In this document: piece after piece, positions 1 to 11,389 of the stretch | Layout of the letters: each line of letters opens with the position of its first letter | Numbering within the stretch: the stretch's first letter is position 1 | From: Zerene cesonia | Taxonomy: Eukaryota; Arthropoda; Insecta; Lepidoptera; Pieridae | Assembly (NCBI RefSeq): GCF_012273895.1 | Contig: NW_024045135.1 | Coordinates: 1,860,001 to 1,924,000, forward strand | Direction: 5' to 3' | DNA: 64,000 bases | Notes under the pieces: generated by a model | The model's database searches: none | What the model was told of the DNA's origin: nothing | What the model saw: the letters and a program-made list of their open reading frames with translations, nothing else | Translations under genes and position numbers: made by a program

Positions 1-1918
1 TCTGAGATTCGAATCCAGAGCCTCTTAATCACAATGATATGTTAACTCTCATTGAAGTCAATAAGAATCCAATCTCCTATATTAAATTACACAAAGATTT
101 TTTACAGCCGGAATTTTAAAAATACAAATAAGAGCACATAACGCCCGCGTAAGTGAAACAGAGAAAAATTCCACGGAATAGTGGAAAAAAGTTTAATTAA
201 ATGGAGTTTATGCGGCGCCGGGACATTATTAAAACCGTTTGTCTTAATCTCCGTAACCGGCTTAGTGCTTATTCTCTGGGGGATTGTTCATTCAATATAT
301 TTAATAACGGCCCAGCTTATTTATAAAGGTAAATAATTATAATGGAAATATATTCGTTATTGTGCTATAACAGTAACCCCACGCTCCGGTTGTGTTTGCA
401 ATAAATGTAAGTCTTTCTTTTAACTGCTTAGTACAATGCATAATATGAACTCATCTACATGTGCTTATAATTTATGTTATAAAATAACAACTTATGACTA
501 CATATTTAGCAGAATTGATGTTCCCGCTATAATTCCGCTTATCCCATACTATTATTTTGCAAATATGGCACGAATTATTTCATATACATGCTTTGGTCCC
601 TCTCAAAGGATCTTCGTTTCAATTTCAGCTTTGGCTTGTCATTTCAAATTCGAGTTGTCATGTCGGAACATAATTTTAGATTCTATTAAAATAAAATAAA
701 GTTTAGCTTTTAATCTCTTCCTTTTTTTACCGTCTATTTATTAAAATGACGTTTATACAGCATTACACATTACACAACTTAGATTTAACGTTTACGGAGA
801 AAATTGCCCAATTTTTTTCATAAAAAAAAATCGAAAATTAATAAATTTCATGTATAACGTTGTGAATGCTTCAACAATCTCTCACGAAAAATCTAAAGTT
901 TAATTAGTTTTTAATCACGAAGACGTGCCGTGTAATGCTAGCTTTATGACCTGGATACAACACAGCCCACATTGTTATTCCGGGTCATTTTATTTAAAAA
1001 CTGGTTTAACAGTGCAACAAAGTATCTTTCTTTTTCCGCCTCATACCCGCAGACAGTTGCAATTGGCGCAGACGCGGTCAAGGGGCTTTTATATTGTTTG
1101 AGATGCACTTTCTGCGTATATTATATTTTTCGCTTTTACTGGGTGAGTGAAACCTGTTTGGTGTTTAGCTGCTTAGTTAGAACGTTCTATGAGGCGGTGC
1201 ATTTACTATGATATAAATAGATTTCAACTGAATCGCGCAGACATTCTAACCAATACAAAAAATTACTTATATGCCATATACCACACAATACTACTGCATT
1301 TAAAAAGGCAGGACAGAAAAATATTAATTATTAAATATTCGATTTGGGTAATGATTTGATAAATTTAAAATATTTATATATATCAAATGAGTGCAGTTAA
1401 ATGAACCCAAAAGTCATACCATTAAAAAAATCTCAAAATGTCCCCGTAACGGATTAACAAGATCGGATTTGAGGAAACATCCGATCTTGTTTCTCCACCT
1501 AACCGTACAAACACAATTATATTAAAACCCATTATTTTAAAAAATATTTTATATTCATTTCATCTTTATAAGCCTACGGAATATAAAATTGAAAATAAAA
1601 TATAACCCAAATAGGACATCATTAAAACGGGCATAGGTTATTGATAGCGTCCCTAACGACGCCCTTAATGCAATATTATGAAGTCTGACGCATCCTCAGT
1701 AATGAGAAACAGCCGCAGGCTTCACAAAATGATATAAGGATATACAGAGATATATGTGGACTAATTAACCGCCGTGTTTGTAACATGTCTCCAGCTTTTG
1801 AAGCTGCTATTTTGAATTCAGCACACTAATGACATACTTGCGGGATAACTTTACAAGATTTTAGTAAACTATATTCTTTTTTCGTATACGTTACGTATCT
1901 ATTGTAATGTTTATTGCA
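1..1918. other. No gene seen; AT-rich, presumed intron
   Basis: Short open frames only. GATTCGAATCC at 7-17 resembles a reversed pol III B box cut near the window edge. A GC-richer patch (GCGGCGCCGGGACATT) near 212-227 is not recognised. One hairpin at 1456. Confidence 0.6.
1456..1491. repeat. Perfect 13-bp inverted repeat
   Basis: AACAAGATCGGAT (1456-1468) and ATCCGATCTTGTT (1479-1491) enclose a 10-nt loop. No U-run or gene is associated; function unknown. Confidence 0.85.
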
Positions 1919-2147
1919 TAGTATTTCGTTGTGTTTGATTTTACGCGAGTATTATACATTTAGAAATTAAAAACTCTTTAACGGATTTAAAGCGCGATTT
2001 ATTCTCCGGTCACCCCGTGACCACTCTCGCTGTAAAGTGTTTGAAACGTCGGGTTAATAATATGTTGAATAAATCGCGTTTAAAATCCGTTAAAAAGTTT
2101 CACTTTCTAAATGTTTAATGCATTTATAAATAAAATCATAATATTTG
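1919..2147 (+). mobile_element. Palindromic MITE, family M1, near full length
   Basis: The element has long imperfect inverted repeats. The inner arms, 1977-2004 and 2067-2094, are 28 bp and match at 26 positions. The outer arms continue with similarity (CATTTAGAAA on both sides) to about 1919 and 2147. The centre contains GACCACTCTCGCTGTAAAG and AACGTCGGGTTAATAAT. The right half recurs at 13341-13493 and 59944-60053, and the right end of the second copy matches the left end of this one when reverse-complemented, which confirms the terminal inverted repeat. There is no coding capacity. The superfamily is not assigned. Confidence 0.8.
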
Positions 2148-4388
2148 TTTAGTCACTCACTGTAATATTCTAAAAGTTGTGCTGAATAATGTTATTAATT
2201 TCAAAATTATAAGTACAATGTTTTAAGATTTTTACTTAAACTCCAGTCACTGATGATTGAGTTCAGTAGGATATTTAAAAATACTTAAAGTTGAAATAAA
2301 TCTACAATGACTTAATATAAATTTGTAGTGTACCTCTCATTCCACTTATAGTGGTTACTCAAGTACCGACCGTAAAAAATACAACACTTCCAAATATTAG
2401 CGAAAGAATTCATATGGAAATCTAAAGCTATTAAGCTAACATCTTTTGAGACCACTTGAAGCAATAGAAAGCCAACTTTATTCGATAAAATCTCACTTCA
2501 CTAACTACGTTACATTTGATAAAAACTGCTTTTAAACGTTGTGAATCTGTAAGCTTTTTTATTTAACGTATTTTACGTAATAAAGCAATAAAATTCCATT
2601 TCCACCAGATATAAATATTATGTTCATTTCAAAGAATAAAATGGAATTTAAGAAGTGCATAATACGCGATATTCCCATGTAAAAATAAAAAAATGTAGCA
2701 CAAATACAGTTTAAAGTTGATTAAAGCTTGGAAACATTATCTCCGCATAAAATATTGTGACAAACCGCGCGTTAATATCACAAAATGATTACGCAATTAC
2801 TGCTGTATTTTCAACAAGGTTCAAAATATTATGTACACTCGCTCGTTCTGTCCATGGCTACGTGCTTTTTGCTGGTTTATTTTATGTAAGCGACGCCCTA
2901 CAACTGTTCGGCTTAAAAAAATAAAGATCTTCCTACATACTTTACCATATAGCCATGTACTGCGATATTTGGCTTCGAACTAAAAATGCATCTTGATTAA
3001 TTAAACATCTTGGTTTAAGAGTAGAAGCTACATGCTTCATCCGAAGCAGTTTAAGTAATGAATTACTATCCATAAGCTTCTATAAAAGTTTATATTCATA
3101 AAAGATTTAAGTTTTAGTTTGACTTGTCCGCAGTGAATATTGTGTCGAATTAAAATTATTAAAGTAGCAATTAATATGCGTTTCTAAAGTTAATGTTGTG
3201 ATGTTTCATCAGATCCAGCTTATGCCAGATGGACTAGCTCGAGTGATGTGAAAAAAAACGTGCTACAATTCATGCAAAACAATTTGAATTTTTCTATTTA
3301 TTTACTTAAATAATTTACAATTAATATAATCGTCAAATGTGAAGTAACTTACTAGCAAATGGAACGATCGATATGAAGCTAAACAACGAATCATGTTGTA
3401 ATATTTTTGTTATTTTTAAATTATGGTTATTTGAATTACGCATATACCATATAATAAGAAATAATGTTTCTAACAAAAGTATAACTTAGTATATGCTATT
3501 TATTTTTCATACAATATTATTTGCTGCGGAACTATACCATATACATACAAATTTTTTTTCTAATAATCTTTGTAGCTCCTGTTTTCTAATTAAACTAAAT
3601 ATTTAACAAAGGATATAGTACTTTTGTTTGAGTTTTGTATCAGAATAGTGATGACATTTTTAATTACATATTTTTCACTGACTAGAATTAAATAAGAGAC
3701 CAGCGCTTCTCGACTACATTAAAATCTAAATTTCTATTTAAGCTATACTCTTCATTAAATATTACAATTTCTTTTGATATTTCACAAATAGCAAATAAAT
3801 TTATTATTTGAATCGGTCTTAATTTGATCAAGTAAATTACTTAAAATATAATAGTAACCCTAACTGAAAAATGGTCATTGACATTTTTAATAGTTGACAG
3901 AATATATGCAATTGAAAAACGCATTTTCTTTAATCATCACAAATTTATATACAGCTTAATATAATTGTATGCAAGATCCTAAGTTACCAGTAAGTTGGCT
4001 TGGCGTGAATGTTTAAAGTGATTATCTTGTGAGTACAGCTGCCGGCTCTCACGGGTATCGCCCGATCCAGCTACGTAAAAATAGACTTATAACAACCGGA
4101 GACATAATGTTGTTGTTGACGTATAGCTCGTTTAATAACCCGATTTTACTCAGATTTTTTGCAATTAATAACTAACAAACAATTTTTCAAAAATCTTTTG
4201 TTTTAATAAACGATGTATACAATAATATTACTAGTATATTAGCAGTTCAAGTGGTGTGAAATTTATTTTCCTGTTTGTTTTATAAATCATGCTGAAATTT
4301 ATCATGTAGTTCATGTTATTTTAAGGACCAGTTCACATAAAAACAATTGTTTCAGGATTATGTACGTTTGATATATATTATATACATT
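2148..4388. other. No gene seen; AT-rich DNA
   Basis: No open frame of note and no repeat I could name. A small GC-rich patch (CTGCCGGCTCTCACGGG) lies at about 4041. Confidence 0.6.
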
Positions 4389-4470
4389 TGATGTCTTTGT
4401 GGAGGCCTGTGTCCCAGCAGTGGGAACATATATGGGCTGATGATGATGATGATGATGATGATGTCTTTGT
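4389..4470 (+). mobile_element. Extremely 5'-truncated SINE/LINE tail with target-site duplication
   Basis: Only the 39-nt conserved tail (4401-4439) and its TGA-type microsatellite remain. The insertion is flanked by the direct repeat ATGTCTTTGT at 4391-4400 and 4461-4470; the match extends by two bases if tail bases are counted. A direct repeat next to a microsatellite tail is the hallmark of target-primed reverse transcription that stopped almost at once. The tail is the type shared between lepidopteran tRNA-SINEs and their partner LINE (probably RTE clade), so the parent could be either. Confidence 0.85.
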
Positions 4471-4723
4471 ACAGATGAAATATAGTGTTATAAGTGTTTA
4501 ACGGAAGTGACATAATCAAAACTTATAAATAGGCAAATAGGTGGTCGGAGGAATGTGGAGGGCTTCATTGTGAATATTGTAGTGGGCGGTTTGGACAGGT
4601 CGCTCCGAGTTGAATCTATTCAGTTTCGAGCATCAATATTTTATCCTTACCTTCCAATCTAACAAGAGGTTTCCGTATTTTATTATATAACGATATCACA
4701 AATAAAATAGATTTTCATACTGA

Positions 4724-4811
4724 TATATTAAAGCTGAAAAGTTTGTTTGTTTGAACGCACTGATCTAGGCTATATACATGTACCACGGGCGATGCCGGGG
4801 CGGACCGCTAG
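4724..4811 (+). mobile_element. Helitron-like short element, internally deleted
   Basis: AAGCTGAAAAGTTTGTTTGT leads directly into GGCTATATACATGTACCACG and ends CGGACCGCTAG before T. Longer relatives at 26382 and 29990 contain the missing centre. The CTAG end before T is the Helitron 3' signature. Confidence 0.65.
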
Positions 4812-4859
4812 TCGTGGATAAATTTGAAATAAACTTTAATGAGACAAATTCCATGTGTG

Positions 4860-5045
4860 TGTATCATGCGATATTTTTTCTTTGCGTGAAAGATCACGCT
4901 TAAACCATGAATTGATTTAGAAATTTGGCACAGGGATTGTTTAAATATCGACAAATGACAAAGGTTTTCTTTTATCCCGGAAATTAGTCTGTCTACTTTC
5001 TCTTGAAACTACGCGAACTAAGTCACGGTCAAAAATTTTCCACAT
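4860..5045 (+). mobile_element. Degenerate Helitron-like element
   Basis: GCGTGAAAGATCACGCTTAA, GAAATTTGGCACAGGGATTG, TTTTATCCCGG and CTACGCGAACTAAGTC keep the order typical of lepidopteran Helitron-like repeats (compare 34291). Ends are eroded. Confidence 0.5.
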
Positions 5046-5280
5046 GCATGTTTCAGTTGGAATTTCTAAAATTTCATTAAACGTTCAAAGGCTCATATAT
5101 CAGTGATATGAGTAATGGACACACTATTCGAATTTCTTTTAACGCAGAGATTCAAACGGATTATGCTTCGATACGTTTTCATTAATGAGTCACTAACGTG
5201 TTTACATATCTGGGATTTCACTTTTCTTCTACAATACATGTCTTGTTTGCTTAGCAGATTTATGAGAGGCTTATATGCTA

Positions 5281-5420
5281 CTAGATGTTCGCCTCGACTT
5301 TACCCGTAGTACACATATAGCCCATGTCACATAGTGAAGTTGCGGCTTTCTAAAACGAAAGAATTTTTGAAATCGGTCTAGTGCTTTTGTTGTGAAAACG
5401 TTACAAAAATGATAACTAAC
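5281..5420 (-). mobile_element. Helitron-like element, CTAG-ended
   Basis: Minus-strand 3' end CTAG at 5284-5281 precedes T. The body (CACATATAGCCCATGTCACA, GAAAGAATTTTTGAAATCGG in plus sense) is shared with 36991-37157 and 51929-52057. The 5' end is unclear. Confidence 0.65.
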
Positions 5421-5600
5421 AACAGCTAGTAGTTCATCATGAAACAAGCATTTTCCGTTCTCCATATAAAGGGAAATTAATAAACAGAGACAACATAAAC
5501 CCCCTTTGTCTATTACCTTGAGCCACAACAATAAATTCATTAAAATTGAATTTCCCATCCACTGCGGAGTGCCTACAACATTCAACAGCTCATGAATATT

Positions 5601-5655
5601 GCTACGTGCAAGCTACGGGAGCTACGACCGCTACGACCGCTACGACAGTAGCGCG
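5601..5655. repeat. GCTACG-rich cluster with a 9-bp triplication
   Basis: Five GCTACG hexamers in about 45 bp, including three tandem 9-mers GCTACGACC, GCTACGACC, GCTACGACA at 5621-5647. Similar clusters occur at 35299-35384 and 58783-58837. Confidence 0.7.
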
Positions 5656-6285
5656 TAGACACGTGTACACGATTTATTTTCTTTGTTTGTTAAAAAGTGT
5701 TACATATTTTGTTTTGTTACTAGCCAACAAAATAAACAAACACATAATATAGCTGGATGTCCCATTGCAACATACTATTTCTTACACTGGTCCTTAAACA
5801 CATCCAGTAAGTTATATCTTTTTATTTCTCGTATCATCAAAAATAATAAATTCTTCGCTATTGATTATTGATTTTTAGGAATGAATTTTTTTTTTTTTAG
5901 CGTCATAAACCACCAGTTTCCTATATTCTGTTCTTCACGATTCCGAGCCTATTCCTTTGTTCCTGGCAACAGCCCTTTCCCCATATTAACACGCTTTTAT
6001 TAACTTGACTCTTTAAGGCTCTTTAAGACTCGATTTTGACCCACTTAAAACGGACCTTTAATTTTATCTTTATACACTCATCAATGATCGGTGACAGTGC
6101 AATAAATGAATGAGTTTATCTGATTATCTTGATTAGGATGGTCGGGCTTAAATAATTTCCTCGCATATACTCTGTATAAAAATAAATGTACAAATTACGT
6201 TTGTTATATCATAGAAAAAGTGTATTTTTATATAGTTTTTTAAGGAGATTTGTTTTACGATTGTAAGGGCATGTTACACATTTAC

Positions 6286-6350
6286 AGAGAGCGTAGCTCT
6301 GAAAACATTAATGGGCGGTGATGGTACCTTGCCATCGCTCGACAAGCAGA
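6286..6350 (+). mobile_element. LINE 3' end fragment, family of 11075, opposite orientation
   Basis: TTAATGGGCGGTGATGG and CCATCGCTCG are the minus-strand text of the other copies. It is the only plus-oriented copy of the seven. Confidence 0.5.
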
Positions 6351-6847
6351 CTTAGTTGTTTAGAAAGATATAAGATATAAAAAGGAAAGGCTAGAATATA
6401 AGCTAAGATAATAATCACATTATTCTGTATAGCATTGCTTACTATCTAACCCCAAACTATGTACACATGAAACTTGTTAGACCTGTGTGGTATACACATG
6501 TGCTACATAACTGACGTAAAGCGATATTGGACGGTTGGGAGCGATACCCATCTAGCTTGTAACTTTGAAACCAAATTAATCAATACTGCACTAGAATGTA
6601 ATATTACCGAAATGTGAGATGATACAGCTTAATTAAATAGAATGCTGCCTGTTATGAAATTTGTAAATTTGAATTTTAAGATAGTTTATAACGACTTAAC
6701 AGTCTCTATTATTGATTATACTGAAATTCTAATAATTTTTCAACATTTATTGTTAAAATGTATGCTTTATTCAAAAATTCCTTTAATTGTGCTATAAAAC
6801 CTTGTTTCGCACAAAATTTTAATATTCCCAGTTCGCGGAACGAATGG

Positions 6848-6932
6848 TTTTTTTATATCATTGTCGGCAATGGAGCTGGTGGGTCGCGCTCTGTTGGTAA
6901 GCGCTACCACCGCCCATGAACATCTGGAGAGA
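6848..6932 (-). mobile_element. LINE 3' end fragment, family of 11075
   Basis: Poly(T) in plus sense is followed by GAGCTGGTGGGTCGCGCTCT and GCTACCACCGCCCATGAACA. Diverged and 5'-truncated. Confidence 0.7.
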
Positions 6933-8395
6933 CGAAATGTACCCTTTATGTTTTGATTGCCTTGGGAGTGTCCAGATTTTGCAGCATAAGCGGCTGTATC
7001 CTTTTATTGCGTGTGTGGTTGTGTTGACTGAGAAGTTTGATTTTATCATAGCTCACACGGCTAATTTAAATATTTGATATGAATTTTAGCTTGATACTTC
7101 AATGCGTTCTTTTAAATAAGGTCTTGATATACACACAGATTGACGAACAACAAGATGATTCTAGAAGGATTGCATTTATTCCGTTTGAGGTACGGAACAC
7201 TATAATCGATCGAGTACAGGTTTGTAATTCACGAACAATACTTTGAAAAAATACAAATCTTCAATATCAGAAGCAGACGGTCCATTCTCTCGCGCACAAT
7301 AGCGCAATACGTTCATACGTGCATTGAAACGAATACTGTGGGTTTTATATTTTAACCCAGTCATCAACCTCAGCAATTTGCAGTGCCATAAAAACAATGT
7401 ACGGGATTCTGGCTCTAATTAAAGCGGGATGAGAGGTGAGAATCCGATGTCGTGTGTATGTGACGTTCATCAGTCATTACATGTACGTACCTAATTGCTT
7501 TTCGCCGCGATGTCCACGCCGGTGCGTAATGTTCATTTAAAAGTTAATTTGCGTTTTAATATGGCCAGAAATATGTAGAAGAGATTCAAACACTGATACA
7601 GTTTATGTTTTAATGTTAATTAGAGTATGTGAAATCTAATTTGTGGTAAAATATTAAAATCGTAACAAGAATTTGTTTTAAAACTGTAAAATTTTGATAT
7701 TTCATTAATTTTTTCTATTTTATAAGGATTCGTAAAATAGTTTATTGTTTATTTCTACGCATGATACGTACAATACTGATTGACATTTAGTTAATTAGTT
7801 ATTTATTCTACACATGATTCATCAGTATCAAATTTTAAATTGGGAAATAAACGCTTTTATTTGTGTTAAAAATTTCTTATACTTACATAATATTGGAATT
7901 GTACATAGCTTGAGATATTGTACCAAATTTATACGTAAAGATCACTACTTATACTAGTTACGTATTGCCCGACTTTGACAATAATGATTCTTTTCCCGTT
8001 ATTATACCGTCTTCCTTTTCCAATTGTACTATATTTCTTTTATTTCAAATTATTGACAATGATCCACCATTCACAAATCTTTGCCAGTTAACTAGAATTA
8101 AAAATTGCTTATATTATATGGACTGCAAAAGTGATACATTTTTACGTACGATTCAAGTATTATTTATTATTAGGTCTAATAAGTTTATTTTCAATCAAAA
8201 ATAGTAGCGGCTACATAACAATATTATAGAGTTAGATTTTCGATATTCCATTACACACCCGTAACGGAGTGAACTTTTTGGAACAAAAAATATATGTCGT
8301 CACACACAATTGAAGAATATTTAATGATGTAGATGTAAGTATGTTATTATAACATTTTGATCGGAATTTTGTTGAAACTGTTTATTACCGTACTC

Positions 8396-8432
8396 ATCAG
8401 CCCATATTTGTTCCCACAGAAGGCCTCTTTCC
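8396..8432 (-). mobile_element. Fragment of the SINE/LINE tail
   Basis: CATCAGCCCATATTTGTTCC, followed by GAAGGCCTC, resembles the reverse complement of the conserved tail. Short and diverged; the following pyrimidine-rich DNA is not recognisable. Confidence 0.4.
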
Positions 8433-9461
8433 CACCCTTTCCTCCAGCCAATTTCGTTATACCCTTGGTCAATTTTTTCCTTATCCTATACCTCTTAAAC
8501 GCATTAATCATAACAAAATATATTTACGTAATAGTATACTAATTAAATAAAATGAAAAATTATCCAATTGTAGTACTTAATAGTATACTATAAAAACTAA
8601 TAATATGTTCAACATTAAAGAAATGATAATAAAATCCAAAGTTCGGTTTCTGAGAGCGAGAGCCCGGTTAACTGGGACAGAAGTTTCCATTAGCTGAACT
8701 TTGCCGCGGTTAAAGTGGGGGACATCGGCTAGACATTGATTTAATACCACTTTATGCTTAATGAGATTCAATTTTGCGCATGTCCCAATTTGCATTAAAT
8801 TTTTAAGTTTTCTCCATTAAGATAGCCCATTAATAGCCATTGGAATTCTTTGCAAAAGAAAAAAATCGTTTTACTTGTGACTTTTGTGTTGAGTTTTAAA
8901 CGGCATCAGTAGATTTATAGTTTACGTCTATAATATTCCGAATTAGATACAACATGTTGTGGCTTTCTATAAACCTTTTATGTCAAACAAAAACAAAAGC
9001 TTAAAAAATTTATTTGCAATTACAGTACTTATGAACAGTAAAAATTCGAGATGATTTTGACTTGATCAAGAACTTAAATGCGTATTTTATTGAAAACATT
9101 TTAATATTGACAATAAAATTTTACTCAACCGAATATTAGCAAAGATTATTATATTTACTTATTAACTACGTTCTCAATAAATCTAGTTTAGACATCAAAG
9201 TTTACTTTATCCTTGTGTCAAATATCCAAGAAATAATTAAATAGTTAAGCTGTCTACATACGAATGTGTTAAACGCGCAATTATAAAGTACTCACTGATT
9301 CCCGCAAGCTTATCTGTTTTTACATGAATATTTTTCACCATTTTTGCACAAAAAAAATCCTTCATGATATGTTCTTCTCAGTCACGGCGTGAGAGTATAT
9401 AATTTATTCTCCTTTCTCCTTACTCCTCCATAAATAGAAGCAATGGATCGAAGAGGAGTGT

Positions 9462-9500
9462 ATAATAGTGAATATGGAACTAATCCATATTCACTATTAT
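9462..9500. repeat. Perfect 17-bp inverted repeat
   Basis: ATAATAGTGAATATGGA (9462-9478) is exactly inverted at 9484-9500, with a 5-nt loop. The arms are too short for an ordinary pre-miRNA. Confidence 0.9.
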
Positions 9501-10377
9501 CAAAATGTCAATCTGATTTAAAAACATATCTAAAGGCAATGCATTTTAATACTGACTCTATCGTTGATGCCTCAAAAATCTAAAAATCTTCACTGAGATT
9601 CAAATTAACTTCTTAAACTTGAGATATTTAATAAAATAAAAGTCGTCACGCCGCAACCGCCTGTACATGGAAATCGCAGTTCAGGGAATCCTCGAACTAA
9701 ATATTTATGACAGTCAAGTATTTTCAATTGTCGTCAACTCAAAGTGGAAATCGAGGGAAAATTAAATTGAACTGACACGTACTTCTTGAGCCAGCGTTTA
9801 GAGGACACGGTGCCTTATCGCTGTTTTATAATAAATATTGTTATTCGACGATTTTTCAATGATTTGAATATATTCAATATTAAAATAACAATATGTAATA
9901 ATGATATATTATAAGGATATTTTCTTAAACGTATTCTGTCATTAAAATTATGTAATACTCAAAATATACAAAAAGCATCTGTCTTTGATTGAAAGTTAAA
10001 CTATTCATTTCACGCTACATCCATACCAAAAAATAAATTTAGAGGGTCGTTTTGGAATAAACAAATAAAAATATGTGAAAGAAATTGATCAATCTTATTG
10101 GCGCGACATTACCTTATTTCTTATGCAATAAAACAATAATAATCTTTTACATTTGAATTATATTGAAGAATTCAACTAATTATTAATAAATGTTATAAAT
10201 GTGTTATTAAACTTTCCATTGGAATGATGTTTACGTAAACCGATTGGATTGCAGTGAAAACGTTTATATAATATGTTTACATGATACACAATTACGCAAA
10301 AATGTTGACGTGTATAAAATGTATTTGTATTATGTATATGTACGAATAGTATTCCATGTTTAAACAATTGAATGTAA

Positions 10378-10467
10378 TTTCACACAAAATCAATACAACG
10401 GGATCAAAATCCAAGCCTATCTTTTCACACAAAATCAATACAACGGGATCAAAATCCAAGCCTATCT
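10378..10467 (+). repeat. Perfect tandem duplication of 45 bp
   Basis: Two identical 45-bp units, 10378-10422 and 10423-10467. Exact identity points to a recent event. The period is 15 codons and a 69-codon open frame (10356-10565) passes through both copies, repeating the peptide SHKINTTGSKSKPI. No homology to a known protein was recognised, so the frame may be fortuitous. Confidence 0.95.
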
Positions 10468-10541
10468 CATCACTGAACGAGAAACAGACGATATTTGTGA
10501 ATTATTCCGTTCTCTGTAAATACGTTAATAATTCCTTCGTC

Positions 10542-10553
10542 CAAGATGGCGGC
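10542..10553 (+). promoter_or_regulatory. YY1/Pho-type motif
   Basis: CAAGATGGCGGC matches the extended animal YY1 site exactly; the fly homologue Pho reads the GCCAT core. It lies in a small GC-rich patch 75 bp after the tandem duplication. A single motif is weak evidence for function. Confidence 0.35.
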
Positions 10554-11074
10554 CCGTCACGATAATGGCAGTGATCTCCGATGTAAAATTAAATATTTGA
10601 TTTGGATCATATCTAAGCTACAGGTTATGAATGTAATTCATTTCTGCTTATGTATAGAAGTTATTCTATAAATAATTAATCGCTCAAATGAAGATCTGGA
10701 TTTTATAGAAGGTATGTTCCGCAGCATCGCTTATTGTCTTTTTTGTGTAAACGACGAACTCTACTCATATTATCATTAAAGATTCCTTTTGACACCATGT
10801 TGCATTTATACCTTCGGCTTAGGAAAGAGTCGTATAAAATTTATCATAATAAATTTTTATGCTGAAAATTTGTGACTTGTGAATTTATGTGTAAGATGTA
10901 ATTATGATATAAGATTATTATTATTTTATGTTAAAAATAAATTTTTATAAGGTTACAAATTTTCGGTCACAATATTATTAATCATAATATTGTTATTTTT
11001 TCAACTATTTGCTCGTAGGTATTAATGAATAATATGGTATTTCATTGTAAATAACATTTATTTAAATACTCACC

Positions 11075-11389
11075 TTTTTTTATGTCATAGCGGGCAACTG
11101 AGCTGGTGGTTCGCCTGATGGTGAGCGATCACCACCGCCCATGAACATTCGCAAAGGTAGTTCCTCTGCGAATGCGCTGCCCGCTTGAATGAATTAAGGA
11201 ATGGATTAACGACTGGAAAGAAGGAATGGACTGGTTCGGGTGAGGAAAAGGAAACGGGCCTCCGGCTCCCCCACTCACCGTACGAAACACAGTGGCATGC
11301 CACTATTTCACGCCGGTTTTCTGTGGGGGTGTGGTACTTCCCCGGTGCGAGCTGGCCCAATTCGTGCCGAAACGTGCTCGACTCCCACA
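11075..11389 (-). mobile_element. LINE 3' end with poly(A), longest copy of family L1-like 'GTGGGAGTCGAGC'
   Basis: Read on the minus strand it starts GTGGGAGTCGAGCACG, passes GGGGAAGTACCACACCCC and GCCGGAGGCCCGTTTCC, and ends GGCGAACCACCAGCTCAGTT, GCCCGCTATGACAT and poly(A) (11081-11075). Six other copies in the window share pieces in the same order. The poly(A) tail marks a retroposon; no pol III boxes are visible, so it is probably a non-LTR retrotransposon 3' UTR rather than a SINE. The clade is not assigned. A 116-codon open frame covers it but reads through the repeat. A strong donor-like AAG|GTGAGT abuts the tail. Confidence 0.8.

Larger units (their letters stand above)
6933..10377. 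other. No gene seen; AT-rich DNA
   Basis: Contains the SINE tail fragment at 8396 and the hairpin at 9462. A mildly GC-richer stretch at 7260-7450 has a short minus-strand frame without splice support. Confidence 0.55.

Noticed and set aside
7..17. Reversed B box near the left window edge
   Set aside because: GATTCGAATCC alone, without an A box inside the visible sequence, is not enough to call a SINE or tRNA.
5271..5585. 104-codon minus-strand frame
   Set aside because: Half of it is the Helitron-like element at 5281-5420; no coding evidence in the rest.
9462..9500. miRNA precursor
   Set aside because: Arms of 17 bp are too short for a pre-miRNA stem.
10356..10565. 69-codon frame as a real gene
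   Set aside because: It depends on the 45-bp tandem duplication and shows no start context, splice signals or known domain.
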